From Burkholderia sp. HI2500 (GTDB taxonomy: Bacteria > Pseudomonadota > Gammaproteobacteria > Burkholderiales > Burkholderiaceae): a DNA stretch of 64,000 nt. The position numbers and the translations under genes were made by a program. Of the stretch, positions 49,231 through 57,520 are shown piece by piece (positions within the stretch are counted from its first letter, which is position 1; each line of letters opens with the position of its first letter). The notes below the pieces were generated by a model. That model was not told where the DNA came from. It searched no databases and saw only the letters and a program-made list of their open reading frames with translations. The stretch spans positions 124,001 to 188,000 of the forward strand of contig NZ_NKFL01000004.1 in assembly GCF_002223055.1 (NCBI RefSeq), read 5' to 3'.

Positions 49231-50150
49231 CATGGTGCGACGAGATGGGCGACGCACGCGGCGATCCAGTCGCGTACGCGCACGATCGCCGGGTCGCGCT
49301 GCGTGCTCGTGCGCCAGCCGATTTCGACCGGGTAGTGCGGCAAGTCGACCGGGCACGCGAGCGCACGCAGCGGGGTGGATTGCGCGATCGCGCGCGCCGC
49401 GTGCGCGGGAATCGTCGCGACCGCGTCGGAGCCGGCGAGCAGGTACGGCAGCGCGGCGAAATGCGTGGTCGACGCCGCGACGCGCCGCTTGTGGCCGAGC
49501 GTGGCCAGCGCCTCGTCGACGATCCCGATCACGCCGCCCGACGACACGAGCAGGTGGTCGCGCCGCAGGAAATCGGCGAGCGTGAGTGTGCGCGGCGGCT
49601 TCGGGCTGGCGTCCGGGTCGATCAGGCACGCATAGCCGCCCGTCGCGACCGCGCGCCGGCTGAGCCCGTTCGCCGAGAAGCCGCCCGACGCGATCGCGAG
49701 GTCGACGCCGTGTCGCAGCAGCGCGTCGCCGGCGATGCCGCTGTGCGTCTGGCGGAAGATCAGCCGGATCCCGGCGGCTTCCCGCGCGACGGCGTCGATC
49801 AGTGCGCGGCCGAGCGCGATCTCGAAGTCGTCCGACAGCCCGATCGAGATCGTGCGGCCGATGCGCTCGCCGCCGTCGGCCGCGATCGCGAGGCTTTCGC
49901 GACAGCGGTCGAGCGCGTCGGACAGGATCGGCTTCAGCTCGTCCGCGCGCGGCGTCGGCGCGAGCCCGCGGCCGGTGCGCACGAACAGCGGATCGGCATA
50001 GATCACGCGCAGCCGCGCGAGCGCCGCGCTCACCGCCGACTGCGTGAGGCCGAGCCGCAGCGCCGCGCGGCTCGCGCCGCCTTCCTCGTACAGCGCCTCG
50101 AACACTTTCAGCAGGTTCAGGTCGAGGCCGGCGATATCATCAGCATTCAT
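49230..50150 (-). CDS. LysR-family transcriptional regulator
   Basis: A 306-residue LysR-type regulator: winged helix within residues 8-66 (LDLNLLKVFEALYEEGGASRAA, LTQSAVSAALARLR in parts) and a two-lobed effector domain. The helix start pattern DLNLL resembles the NahR/NodD/LinR subgroup, whose ligands are often aromatic. It is divergent from a nitrilase gene 80 bases away and probably controls it. Putative sites are listed at 50156-50197. Confidence 0.87.
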   Translation of the reverse strand: MNADDIAGLDLNLLKVFEALYEEGGASRAALRLGLTQSAVSAALARLRVIYADPLFVRTGRGLAPTPRADELKPILSDALDRCRESLAIAADGGERIGRTISIGLSDDFEIALGRALIDAVAREAAGIRLIFRQTHSGIAGDALLRHGVDLAIASGGFSANGLSRRAVATGGYACLIDPDASPKPPRTLTLADFLRRDHLLVSSGGVIGIVDEALATLGHKRRVAASTTHFAALPYLLAGSDAVATIPAHAARAIAQSTPLRALACPVDLPHYPVEIGWRTSTQRDPAIVRVRDWIAACVAHLVAP

Positions 50151-50155
50151 GACAC

Positions 50156-50197
50156 TTATCGTTCTATCGATTTGATCGATGACATCTTATCGATAAA
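50156..50197. promoter_or_regulatory. Candidate LysR binding region upstream of nitrilase
   Basis: The 80-base gap holds ATCGAT at 50166-50171 and 50175-50180 and a palindrome TTATCGATAA at 50187-50196, plus a related TTATCG at 50156. Repeated ATC-GAT dyads fit the T-N11-A style sites of LysR proteins. Confidence 0.5.
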
Positions 50198-50230
50198 GAT
50201 GGCGTTACCCCATTTACCGGAGACGCCTTC

Positions 50231-51154
50231 ATGTCCACGTCAGTCATCGCCGCGCTGCAGATCGGCGCATCGCCCGCCGGCACGCGTGCCACGCTCGACG
50301 CGATCCTCGGCTACGAAACCGCGATCCGCGACAGCGGCGCGTCGCTCGTCGTGCTGCCCGAGGCCGTGCTCGGCGGCTATCCGAAAGGCGAGATCTTCGG
50401 CACGCGGCTCGGCTACCGGCTGCCCGAAGGCCGCGACGCGTATGCGCGCTATGCCGCGCAGGCAATCGACGTGCCGGGGCCGGAAACCGACGAACTGGCC
50501 GCGCTGTCGCAGCGCACGGGCGCGAGCCTCGTGGTCGGCGTGATCGAGCGCGGCGGCAGCACGCTGTACTGCACGGCGCTGTTCTTCGATCCGCGCGACG
50601 GGCTAGTCGCGAAGCACCGCAAGCTGATGCCGACCGGCACCGAGCGGCTGATCTGGGGGCAGGGCGACGGCTCGACGCTGCCCGTGGTCGACACGGCCGC
50701 GGGCCGCGCGGGCGCCGCGATCTGCTGGGAGAACCACATGCCGCTGCTGCGCTGCGCGATGTACGCGAAGGGCGTGCAGATCTGGTGCGCGCCGACCGTC
50801 GACGAGCGCGACGTCTGGCAGAGCTCGATGCGGCACATCGCGCACGAAGGGCGCTGCTTCGTCGTCAGCGCGTGCCAGGTGCAGCCGTCGCCGCGTGCGC
50901 TCGGCATCGACGTGCCGGGCTGGGATCCGGAGCGGCCGCTGATCCGTGGCGGTAGCGTGATCGTCGGGCCGCTCGGCGACCTGCTGACGGAGCCGCTGAT
51001 CGGCGAAGCCGGGCTCGTGACCGCGCGCATCGATACCGATGAACTCGTGCGGGCGCGCTACGACTTCGACGTGGTCGGGCATTACGCGCGGCCCGACGTG
51101 TTCTCGCTGCACGTCGACGAGCGGCCGAAGCGGACGGTGGTGTTCGGCGGGTAG
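50231..51154 (+). CDS. Nitrilase / carbon-nitrogen hydrolase
   Basis: A 307-residue nitrilase of branch 1 type, converting a nitrile to a carboxylic acid and ammonia. The catalytic triad is visible: E44 in [13 protein letters not shown]131 in [12 protein letters not shown], and C165 in [13 protein letters not shown]. The CWENHMP form is characteristic of true nitrilases rather than amidases. Length is slightly short (330-370 is common). It is divergent from a LysR regulator. The natural substrate is unknown. Confidence 0.9.
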   Translation: MSTSVIAALQIGASPAGTRATLDAILGYETAIRDSGASLVVLPEAVLGGYPKGEIFGTRLGYRLPEGRDAYARYAAQAIDVPGPETDELAALSQRTGASLVVGVIERGGSTLYCTALFFDPRDGLVAKHRKLMPTGTERLIWGQGDGSTLPVVDTAAGRAGAAICWENHMPLLRCAMYAKGVQIWCAPTVDERDVWQSSMRHIAHEGRCFVVSACQVQPSPRALGIDVPGWDPERPLIRGGSVIVGPLGDLLTEPLIGEAGLVTARIDTDELVRARYDFDVVGHYARPDVFSLHVDERPKRTVVFGG

Positions 51155-51232
51155 GGCGGGGCGGCTAGGCGCCGCACGGCGGCCCGGAAGATGAACGGCG
51201 GCGGCGCGCATCGCACCCGCCGTCGTGCCGCG

Positions 51233-51919
51233 TCAGCGCATCGGCGCTTCCGCAATCCGCATGTAGTCGGCGATCCGCCGCCCTTCCATGTCCGGAAACT
51301 GCTCGTGCACGGTGATGTCGCCCATCCGCGCGATGTCGAAGGTCCGGAAATCGTCGCGCAGCTCGCACCACGCGCCGATCGTCCAGCGCCCGCCCCAGTA
51401 GACGAGCCCGAGCGGCCACACGCGGCGTTGCGAATGCGCGCCGAGCCGGTCGCGGTAGCCGAAGCTGACGACGTGGCGCGTGTCGATGGCCTGGTGGATC
51501 GCGTCGACTTTCGCGCAAAACGTCTCGTCGATGTGGAACGACGGCGCGAACACGGGCAGGCGGTCGAGCGCCGTGCGCTTGTCGGCCGGCATCGCCGACG
51601 CGATCTTCGCGAGCGCCGAGCGCGCGCCGCTCGCGAAGCGCGCACCGCCCCAGGTTTCGAGCATGCGTGCGCCGGTGGCGAGCGCCGCCAGCTCCTCGGC
51701 CGTGAACGTGAGCGGCGGCAGGCTCGCGTTGCGGTTCAGCCGGTAGCCGATGCCGGCTTCGCCTTCGATCGGCACCCCTGACAGTTGCAGGTCGCGCACG
51801 TCGCGGTAGACGGTGCGCGGCGACACCGACAGCCAGTCGGCCAGTTGCTGCGCGGTCGTGAGACGACGGCCGCGCAGCAGCTCGGCGATCTGGAACAGGC
51901 GGTCGGCACGGCGCGTCAT
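51233..51919 (-). CDS. YafY-type HTH/WYL-domain regulator
   Basis: A 228-residue regulator with an N-terminal HTH_11 winged helix (RADRLFQIAELLRGRR, VSPRTVYRDVRDLQLSGV in parts) and a C-terminal WYL domain (about 140-215) with VSFGYRD, RRVWPLGLVYWGGRWTIGAWC. WYL domains sense small ligands or nucleic acids. The next gene on the same strand upstream is a VOC protein 73 bases away, but no target is certain. It converges on the nitrilase. Confidence 0.87.
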   Translation of the reverse strand: MTRRADRLFQIAELLRGRRLTTAQQLADWLSVSPRTVYRDVRDLQLSGVPIEGEAGIGYRLNRNASLPPLTFTAEELAALATGARMLETWGGARFASGARSALAKIASAMPADKRTALDRLPVFAPSFHIDETFCAKVDAIHQAIDTRHVVSFGYRDRLGAHSQRRVWPLGLVYWGGRWTIGAWCELRDDFRTFDIARMGDITVHEQFPDMEGRRIADYMRIAEAPMR

Positions 51920-51992
51920 GACGGCACCTCGATTCCAACGGCAGTGGGGACTTCGCGATGATAGCGCCGCGCGGGCCCGACGGCCGCTGCGC

Positions 51993-52397
51993 TCAGTGGC
52001 ATTTCGGCGCGTGCAGGCCGACGCGGTTGCCTTCCGTGTCGATCAGGTAGCCGACGTAGCCGTAGTTGTTCGGCAGCTCGACGACCGAGCCCTGCACGAC
52101 GCCGCCCGCGCGCTTCGCGCGTTCGAGCGCCGCGACGACCGATTCGCCGGCGTTCAGGTAGACGAGCACGCCGTTCGCGCTCGGCTTCAGCTGCTGCGGA
52201 TCGAACACGATGCTGCCGCCCGTGCTCGATGCGTCGCGGTCGAACGTGGCCATCGGCACGCCGCCGATGACTGCGCGCTGCAGCGTCGTCTGCAGCACGG
52301 TTTCGTAAAAGCGGATCGCCCGGTCGAAATCGAGGGACGGAATGTCGAACCACGCAATCGCGCGTTCCACGGTGGCGGTGGCAGTTGCGGACGTCAT
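51993..52397 (-). CDS. VOC (glyoxalase/bleomycin resistance) family protein
   Basis: A 134-residue vicinal-oxygen-chelate protein made of two beta-alpha-beta-beta-beta repeats. It begins after a short leader with AIAWFDIPSLDFDRAIRFYETVL and ends with VGYLIDTEGNRVGLHAPK. Such proteins bind a metal and a small substrate; this one matches the common uncharacterised group near PhnB/YdfO types. AAGGAG precedes the ATG at 52397. It is divergent from an ArsR/SRPBCC pair with which it shares the regulatory gap. Confidence 0.85.
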   Translation of the reverse strand: MTSATATATVERAIAWFDIPSLDFDRAIRFYETVLQTTLQRAVIGGVPMATFDRDASSTGGSIVFDPQQLKPSANGVLVYLNAGESVVAALERAKRAGGVVQGSVVELPNNYGYVGYLIDTEGNRVGLHAPKCH

Positions 52398-52487
52398 GAC
52401 GAGCTCCTTGTTGCGTTGTTTGTTGTTCGGGTTCGGTGCGGAAACCGGTCTTGCATTGCGCCGGGATTGCAGTGTGATCGCGGCCTG

Positions 52488-52505
52488 CTGACACCGTATT
52501 GTCAG
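52488..52505. promoter_or_regulatory. Inverted repeat CTGACA-N6-TGTCAG
   Basis: A perfect 6-bp inverted repeat with a 6-base spacer, nearer the VOC gene. Spacer length is the same as in the ArsR dyad at 52525-52544, but the half-sites differ. It may be a second operator in the shared regulatory region. Confidence 0.45.
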
Positions 52506-52519
52506 TAGAGTTGTCACCC

Positions 52520-52547
52520 TTGACATGCAACTGATTGGTTGCATAAT
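52520..52547 (+). promoter_or_regulatory. Promoter and operator of the ArsR/SRPBCC pair
   Basis: TTGACA at 52520-52525 (perfect -35), 16-base spacer, CATAAT at 52542-52547. Between them ATGCAAC (52525-52531) and GTTGCAT (52538-52544) form a perfect 7-bp inverted repeat with a 6-base spacer. A repressor there would occupy the promoter core. Confidence 0.78.
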
Positions 52548-52570
52548 AAGGCCATTGACCCGGGAGTGGC

Positions 52571-52903
52571 ATGGATCTCGTTTTCAAGGCGCTGGCCGAC
52601 GCCACGCGCCGCCAGTTGCTTGATTTGCTGCACGCGAAAAGCGGGCAGACCCTGTCCGAGCTGTGCGACGGGCTCGCGATGAGCCGGCAGGCGGTGAGCA
52701 AGCATCTCGCGCTGCTCGAGGCCGCGAATCTCGTCGCGACGACGTGGCGCGGCCGGGAGAAGCTGCATTACCTGAATCCGGTGCCGATCCACGACATCGC
52801 GGAACGCTGGATCGGCAAGTTCGAGCGTCAGCGGCTGCAGGCGCTGGCGGATCTCAAGCGCGGGCTGGAAGCGGCCGGCGAATCGGGAGACAACGATGAG
52901 TAA
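52571..52903 (+). CDS. ArsR-family transcriptional repressor
   Basis: A 110-residue winged-helix regulator of the SmtB/ArsR family: FKALADATRRQLLDLL, LSELCDGLAMSRQAVSKHLALLE and a wing with REKLHYLNP. It lacks a clear metal-binding cysteine pair, like the group of ArsR proteins paired with SRPBCC genes. Its stop overlaps the SRPBCC gene by 8 bases. A matching dyad lies between the -35 and -10 boxes of its own promoter, so autorepression is likely. Confidence 0.9.
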   Translation: MDLVFKALADATRRQLLDLLHAKSGQTLSELCDGLAMSRQAVSKHLALLEAANLVATTWRGREKLHYLNPVPIHDIAERWIGKFERQRLQALADLKRGLEAAGESGDNDE

Positions 52904-53360
52904 TGCCGCCTTTGTGTACGTGACGTTCATTGCATCGACGCCCGAGCGTGTGTTCGATGCGCTCACCAACGCCGAGCTGACGAAGGACTACTGGGTGCGG
53001 CACCGCAACGCATCGCCCGACTGGCGACCGGGCTCGCGCTGGGAACATCAGGACTACGACGATCCGTCGCGGGTCGACATCGTCGGCGAAGTGGTCGAGA
53101 ACGATCCGCCGCACCGGCTGGTCGTCACGTGGCGTACGCCGTCAGGGGAGGGGGAGGCGTCGCGCGTGACCTATCTCGTCGAGCCGCACGAGGGCGTCGT
53201 GAAGCTGACGGTCACGCACGACGGGCTGGTGCCGGGTTCGGAGATGGATCGCGGGATTCGCGGCGGCTGGCCGGTCGTGCTGTCGAGCCTGAAGACGCTG
53301 CTCGAGACGGGGCAGGCGCTGCCGTTCACGATGGGGCGCTGGGCGTGCTCGAAGCACTGA
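52896..53360 (+). CDS. SRPBCC-fold (AHSA1-like) protein
   Basis: A 154-residue START/AHSA1 domain protein with a large hydrophobic cavity. Family features are YVTFIASTPERVFDAL, LTKDYWVRH, PGSRWEHQD and the C-terminal helix GGWPVVLSSLKTLLETG. It overlaps the ArsR gene by 8 bases, an arrangement repeated in many genomes, implying a ligand shared or sensed by the pair. Specific function unknown. Confidence 0.88.
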   Translation: MSNAAFVYVTFIASTPERVFDALTNAELTKDYWVRHRNASPDWRPGSRWEHQDYDDPSRVDIVGEVVENDPPHRLVVTWRTPSGEGEASRVTYLVEPHEGVVKLTVTHDGLVPGSEMDRGIRGGWPVVLSSLKTLLETGQALPFTMGRWACSKH

Positions 53361-53365
53361 AACGC

Positions 53366-53403
53366 AACGCCGCCGTTGCCGCGGGTGCGGTAACGGCGGC
53401 GTT
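53366..53403. repeat. Perfect hairpin between SRPBCC and rlmL genes
   Basis: AACGCCGCCGTT (53366-53377) pairs exactly with AACGGCGGCGTT (53392-53403) across a 14-base loop. There is no T run on either side, so it may be a weak bidirectional terminator of the convergent genes. Confidence 0.5.
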
Positions 53404-53456
53404 CCGGTTGTCGTAGCGGAGCCGCAGCGGCGGCCCCGTGGCGATCATGATGCCGG

Positions 53457-54758
53457 TTACGCGTCGCCTTCCGGCGTGGCCGGGCGCGCCTTCACGCTGC
53501 CGGCGATCAGGTCGAAGCGGAACAGCCGGCATTCGAGCGCGCCGTTGAACAGCGGCGTCTTCGCCGATTCGCGCAGCCGCAGCTGGCCCGGCAGCGAACG
53601 GTCGGACGTCAGCAGGAACGCCTGCCAGCCGGTGAAGCGCTGCTTCAGCGCATCGCCGAGCGCGTTGAAGAACTCGCTGTCGGGTGCGTCGGTGTGGGTG
53701 CGGCGGAAGGCGTCGTCGTTGCCGCGGTTGCGGCCCGTCTCGCGCACCTCGCCGCGCGCGCTGCGGCCGCGCACCTCGATCCGCTCGCCGTACGGCGGGT
53801 TCGCGAGGATGATGCCCGGGCCGTCGCACGGCGGCGTCATCCCGCGCGCGTCGACCTGCTTGAGCCATACCGACGGCACGCCCGCACGCTCGAGGTTCGC
53901 GCGCGCCTTCTCGAGCATGTCGCCGGAGATGTCGCTGCCGTACACGCCGAGCGCTTCGCCGCGTTTGCCGCGCGCCGCGCGCTTCGCGTCCAGCGCGGGG
54001 ACCTTCAGCCCCTGCCACGCGGTGATGTCGTACTGCTTGAGCTTCTCGAAGCCGAACCGGCGCTCGACGCCCGGCGCCACGCCGAGCGCGATCTGCGCGG
54101 CTTCCGCGAGGAACGTGCCGCTGCCGCACATCGGGTCGTACAGCGCCGTGCCGGGCGTCCAGCCCGTCAGGCGCAGGATGCCGGCCGCGAGGTTTTCGCG
54201 CAGCGGCGCCGCGCCCTTGTCGAGACGCCAGCCGCGCTTGAACAGCGGCTCGCCCGACGTGTCGAGGTACAGCGTGCACTCGTTGACGGTCAGGAACGCG
54301 AATACGCGCACGTCCGGCGCACCGGTGTCGATGCTCGGGCGCGAGCCGGTTTTCTCGCGCATCCGGTCGCAGATCGCATCCTTCACGCGCAGCGTCGCGA
54401 ATTCGAGGCTCTTCAGCGGGGACTTGATCGCGGTGATGTCGACGCGCAGCGTCTGCGTCGCCGCGAACCAGCGCTCCCACGGCTGCTCGAGCGCGAGCGC
54501 GTAGACGTCCTGCTCGTTGCGGTACGCGCGGTGCGCGATCTTCAGCAGGACCCGGCTCGCGATCCGCGAATGGAGGTTCGCGGCCATGCCGGCGGCCCAG
54601 CCGCCGCTGAAGTGGACGCCGCCCGGCACCTGCGCGCCCGCGGTGAACGGCGCGCCGTTCAGGTGGCGGCCGGCGATTTCGGCCAGCTCGGCGGCAAGCG
54701 CCGCTTCGAGGCCGCGCGGGCAGGGGGCAAAGAATTCGTACAGGGTGGGCGAGGACAT
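53457..54758 (-). CDS. rlmL: 23S rRNA (guanine-N2) methyltransferase, RlmL half
   Basis: A 433-residue SAM-dependent methyltransferase with an N-terminal THUMP domain (about 45-155) and a UPF0020 catalytic domain. SAM motif DPMCGSGTF is at 208-216 and the catalytic NPPYGER at 320-326. It matches the N-terminal half of E. coli RlmKL (702 residues), which makes m2G2445; the RlmK half is absent here. Start ATG 54758 is chosen from homology. A C-terminal basic tail is not seen. Confidence 0.88.
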   Translation of the reverse strand: MSSPTLYEFFAPCPRGLEAALAAELAEIAGRHLNGAPFTAGAQVPGGVHFSGGWAAGMAANLHSRIASRVLLKIAHRAYRNEQDVYALALEQPWERWFAATQTLRVDITAIKSPLKSLEFATLRVKDAICDRMREKTGSRPSIDTGAPDVRVFAFLTVNECTLYLDTSGEPLFKRGWRLDKGAAPLRENLAAGILRLTGWTPGTALYDPMCGSGTFLAEAAQIALGVAPGVERRFGFEKLKQYDITAWQGLKVPALDAKRAARGKRGEALGVYGSDISGDMLEKARANLERAGVPSVWLKQVDARGMTPPCDGPGIILANPPYGERIEVRGRSARGEVRETGRNRGNDDAFRRTHTDAPDSEFFNALGDALKQRFTGWQAFLLTSDRSLPGQLRLRESAKTPLFNGALECRLFRFDLIAGSVKARPATPEGDA

Positions 54759-54923
54759 AAGGCGGGTGAGGACGTGCAAAAGTCCACTATTGTACGCGGC
54801 GCGGGCGGCCGGGGCCGGCGTTGCGTCGCCTTTCGGTGCCGCGGCGCGGGCCGGGGCGTCCCACACGCGTGCCGGCAGGCCGTGCGGCTGCGCCCGGGCG
54901 GGCACCGCCATGCCGCCGCGGGC

Positions 54924-57047
54924 TCAGTGCGAGCCCGGCTGGCCGGCGCGCGCGGCTGGGCTGCTGCCCGGCCAGAACAGCGCGAGCGGATTGGACAGCA
55001 CCGTGCGGACGATCGCGGCGACGAGCGCGCGCACCTTGGTCCGGCGCAGGCTGCGCGAGCGCACGGCCATCGTGAACGCGAGCGCGAAGCTCACGAGCAC
55101 GTTGAGGATCGCCATGCTGAGCACGCCGGCGCCGGCCCACCACAGCTCGGGCGTGCCGAGCGTATCCTTGCCCAGCACGCCGAGCGCGATGCCGATCGAG
55201 CCGGCCGACAGCGTCACGTGCCGCACCTCGAACGGGAACATGAACACGGTGACGATCGCCGGAACGAGGCCGAGCATCAGGCCGAGCCCGACGTTCGCGA
55301 CCACGCCGGCCACGTTCGACCGGCAGAAGTGCGCGAGCTTCGCGGCACCGGCCTGACCGAGCGTGAGGCGCAGCCGGCGGTTGTACGTGAGCGCGTCGCC
55401 GACCCGGTGCAGCACGAACCAGTTGTCGGCCCAGCCCGCGAGCAGGCTCGACGCCCACAGCAGCACGCCGGTCAGCGCCGCGTAGAGCGGCGTCGGGCCG
55501 AGCAGCGAGAACGAGTGCAGGGTCGCGTGCGCCTTCTCCGGCGAGATCAGGTTCGCGTGCATCACGTTGCCCGCGAACAGCTGCACCAGCAGGCACACGG
55601 GCAGCACGACGAGTACGTTGCCGGAAATGGCAGCGGCCTGCGTGCGGATCAGCGCGATCACCGACGCGACGAACGCCTTCACGCCTTCCTCGTGGCCGGT
55701 GTCGTCGAGCTCGCGCGCGAGGGTCGGCGCGGTCATCGCGGGCTGCTTGGTCGCGAGCGTGAAGTGCAGGAAGTGCATCAGCATGAAGCTGGCCGCGTAG
55801 TTGACGCCCGCGAGCAGCCCTTCGAGCATCGACTGCAGGTGCGCGCCCGTGATCGCGAACTTCACGCACACGGTCACGACCGTGACGAGGCCGCCGCCCG
55901 CGGCCATCCGCAGCATCTTCAGGTACTCGGCGCGGCCGCGCGAGATGTAGTGCTCGCCGGTGTCCGCGTTGGTCTCGACGAGCTTGCGCGCGAACAGCGA
56001 GAAGTTGCTGCGCACGAGGTGCGACACGCTCTGGCTGTTGTGGTTCGCGTCGATGAGCTCGGCCGTCAGGTGCGCCATGCCGTGCAGGTCGTCGCGCGCC
56101 ATCCACGCGTTCAGCAGCATCTCGGCGCGCACGATGCGCATGCGCATCCGTTCGACCTGGAACACGATGTCGACCGACACGCCGTTGCGGTACAGGTGCG
56201 AGAACACGTCGTCGACGGCGATCCGGCACTCGTCGAGCAGCACGCGCAGGTAGTTCACCTCGTGCAGCAGCTTGCTCGGGTCGCCGCCGTCCTCGACGGC
56301 CGCATGCGCGGTCTCGACCGCGAGCATCGCGCGCGTGAGGCGGTAGAACGGCTGGGTTTCGAGCGGCTTGCGTGCGTCGTCGTCGGAGAGCCGGCTGCGC
56401 ACCGTCTGCGACAGGCCGGTCGAGCTGATCTGGCAGGTCAGGTTGTGCAGCGCGGCCAGCAGGTCGCGCGAGAACGAGCCCGGCTCGTGGCGCTCTTCGT
56501 CGGTGACGTCGAACGAGATCAGCTCGGCGAGGCGCGTGAGGAGATCGTCGGGCAGCGCGTCGATCCATTGCGCGTCTTCCGGCGTCGGGAATATCAGCGT
56601 GAACAGCGCGGACAGCTCGCGGCGGTTCGGCGCGGGCGGGATCAGCGACGCGTCGATCCGCTCGAACAGCGCGCCGAAGAAGCCCGAGTGCACGGGCATG
56701 CCGGCGTCGCACAGGAGCGAGATGCCGTCGCACTCGCGCAGGATGCCGCGCAGGATGCGCGCGGCGTGGGTTTTCCACGCGGGATTGCGATCGAGCACGT
56801 GGAACAGGTAGCGCAACCGCGCATGGGCCGGATACGCGCGCGCATCGGCGTCGCGATCGGCCGGCGCGTCGGGTGCGGCCTGCATCGTGCCGGTGCGGCG
56901 CAGCCAGTGCGCGAGCTCGATCAGCCATTCGCTGCGCTCGGCGTACGACGCATCGGCGTCGGCGTGCGCGAGCAGCGCATCGAGCTGGTGACCGGCATTG
57001 CGCGACGCGCGCCACTTCTTGATCAGGGTCGTCAGGGAACGAAACAT
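54924..57047 (-). CDS. Gcr-type 'site-specific recombinase' membrane protein
   Basis: A 707-residue protein of the family annotated as site-specific recombinase (Gcr, SpecificRecomb). The N-terminal 350 residues are helical and hydrophilic; the remainder has several clear hydrophobic segments (near AAGGGLVTVVTVCVKFAI, NVLVVLPVCLLVQLFAG, GVVANVGLGLMLGLVPAIV, GVLSMAILNVLVSFALAF). No catalytic Ser, Tyr or DDE recombinase motif can be read. The name comes from an early report and membrane architecture makes it doubtful. ATG 57047 is chosen; the frame is open upstream but without homology. Confidence 0.78.
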   Translation of the reverse strand: MFRSLTTLIKKWRASRNAGHQLDALLAHADADASYAERSEWLIELAHWLRRTGTMQAAPDAPADRDADARAYPAHARLRYLFHVLDRNPAWKTHAARILRGILRECDGISLLCDAGMPVHSGFFGALFERIDASLIPPAPNRRELSALFTLIFPTPEDAQWIDALPDDLLTRLAELISFDVTDEERHEPGSFSRDLLAALHNLTCQISSTGLSQTVRSRLSDDDARKPLETQPFYRLTRAMLAVETAHAAVEDGGDPSKLLHEVNYLRVLLDECRIAVDDVFSHLYRNGVSVDIVFQVERMRMRIVRAEMLLNAWMARDDLHGMAHLTAELIDANHNSQSVSHLVRSNFSLFARKLVETNADTGEHYISRGRAEYLKMLRMAAGGGLVTVVTVCVKFAITGAHLQSMLEGLLAGVNYAASFMLMHFLHFTLATKQPAMTAPTLARELDDTGHEEGVKAFVASVIALIRTQAAAISGNVLVVLPVCLLVQLFAGNVMHANLISPEKAHATLHSFSLLGPTPLYAALTGVLLWASSLLAGWADNWFVLHRVGDALTYNRRLRLTLGQAGAAKLAHFCRSNVAGVVANVGLGLMLGLVPAIVTVFMFPFEVRHVTLSAGSIGIALGVLGKDTLGTPELWWAGAGVLSMAILNVLVSFALAFTMAVRSRSLRRTKVRALVAAIVRTVLSNPLALFWPGSSPAARAGQPGSH

Positions 57048-57520
57048 AAACGGAATAACGAAAGCCCTCGGCGGGCGGGTTCGGATTGCCGGCCGGGGAA
57101 ACGGCGCGGCGCCGGGGAGAACGGGTGAGACGGGGCCGGTTGCCGGACGATGCGCGGCGACCCGCGATGCGGCTGCCCCGCTGCGGTGCACGCCGATCGC
57201 GTGCAGGCGCCGGGAGGCACGGCGGTCGGGCCGAACGCGGCCCGGCGCCGCTGGCTGGCGCGCACGACGAACGGCGCGAGCCGGAAAGTGCGTAGGATCG
57301 TCAATCGGGCCGGAAAACGCAAGCCGACCGTGTCGCATGGCGCCGGTTCCGGCCGACTTTGACAAACAATGCAAAGAGGCCGTTTGGCCGATGAGCGTGA
57401 CGGGAGGCGGGCGGCGCCGCAACGCCGACGGCGGCCAGCGCGTCGTCGACGATCCCGGTCACGCCGCCCGAAACCGCGCGGGCGAGCACGCCGTCGAGCG
57501 CTCGCCTGCGCGCCGCCCGC
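57048..57520. other. 473-base intergenic region, nothing recognised
   Basis: Very GC-rich, with open frames in several readings simply because stop codons are rare. I see no convincing gene, RNA or strong terminator. It should contain the promoter of the Gcr-type gene on the minus strand. An inverted-repeat-rich GC composition gives no clear operator. Confidence 0.55.
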
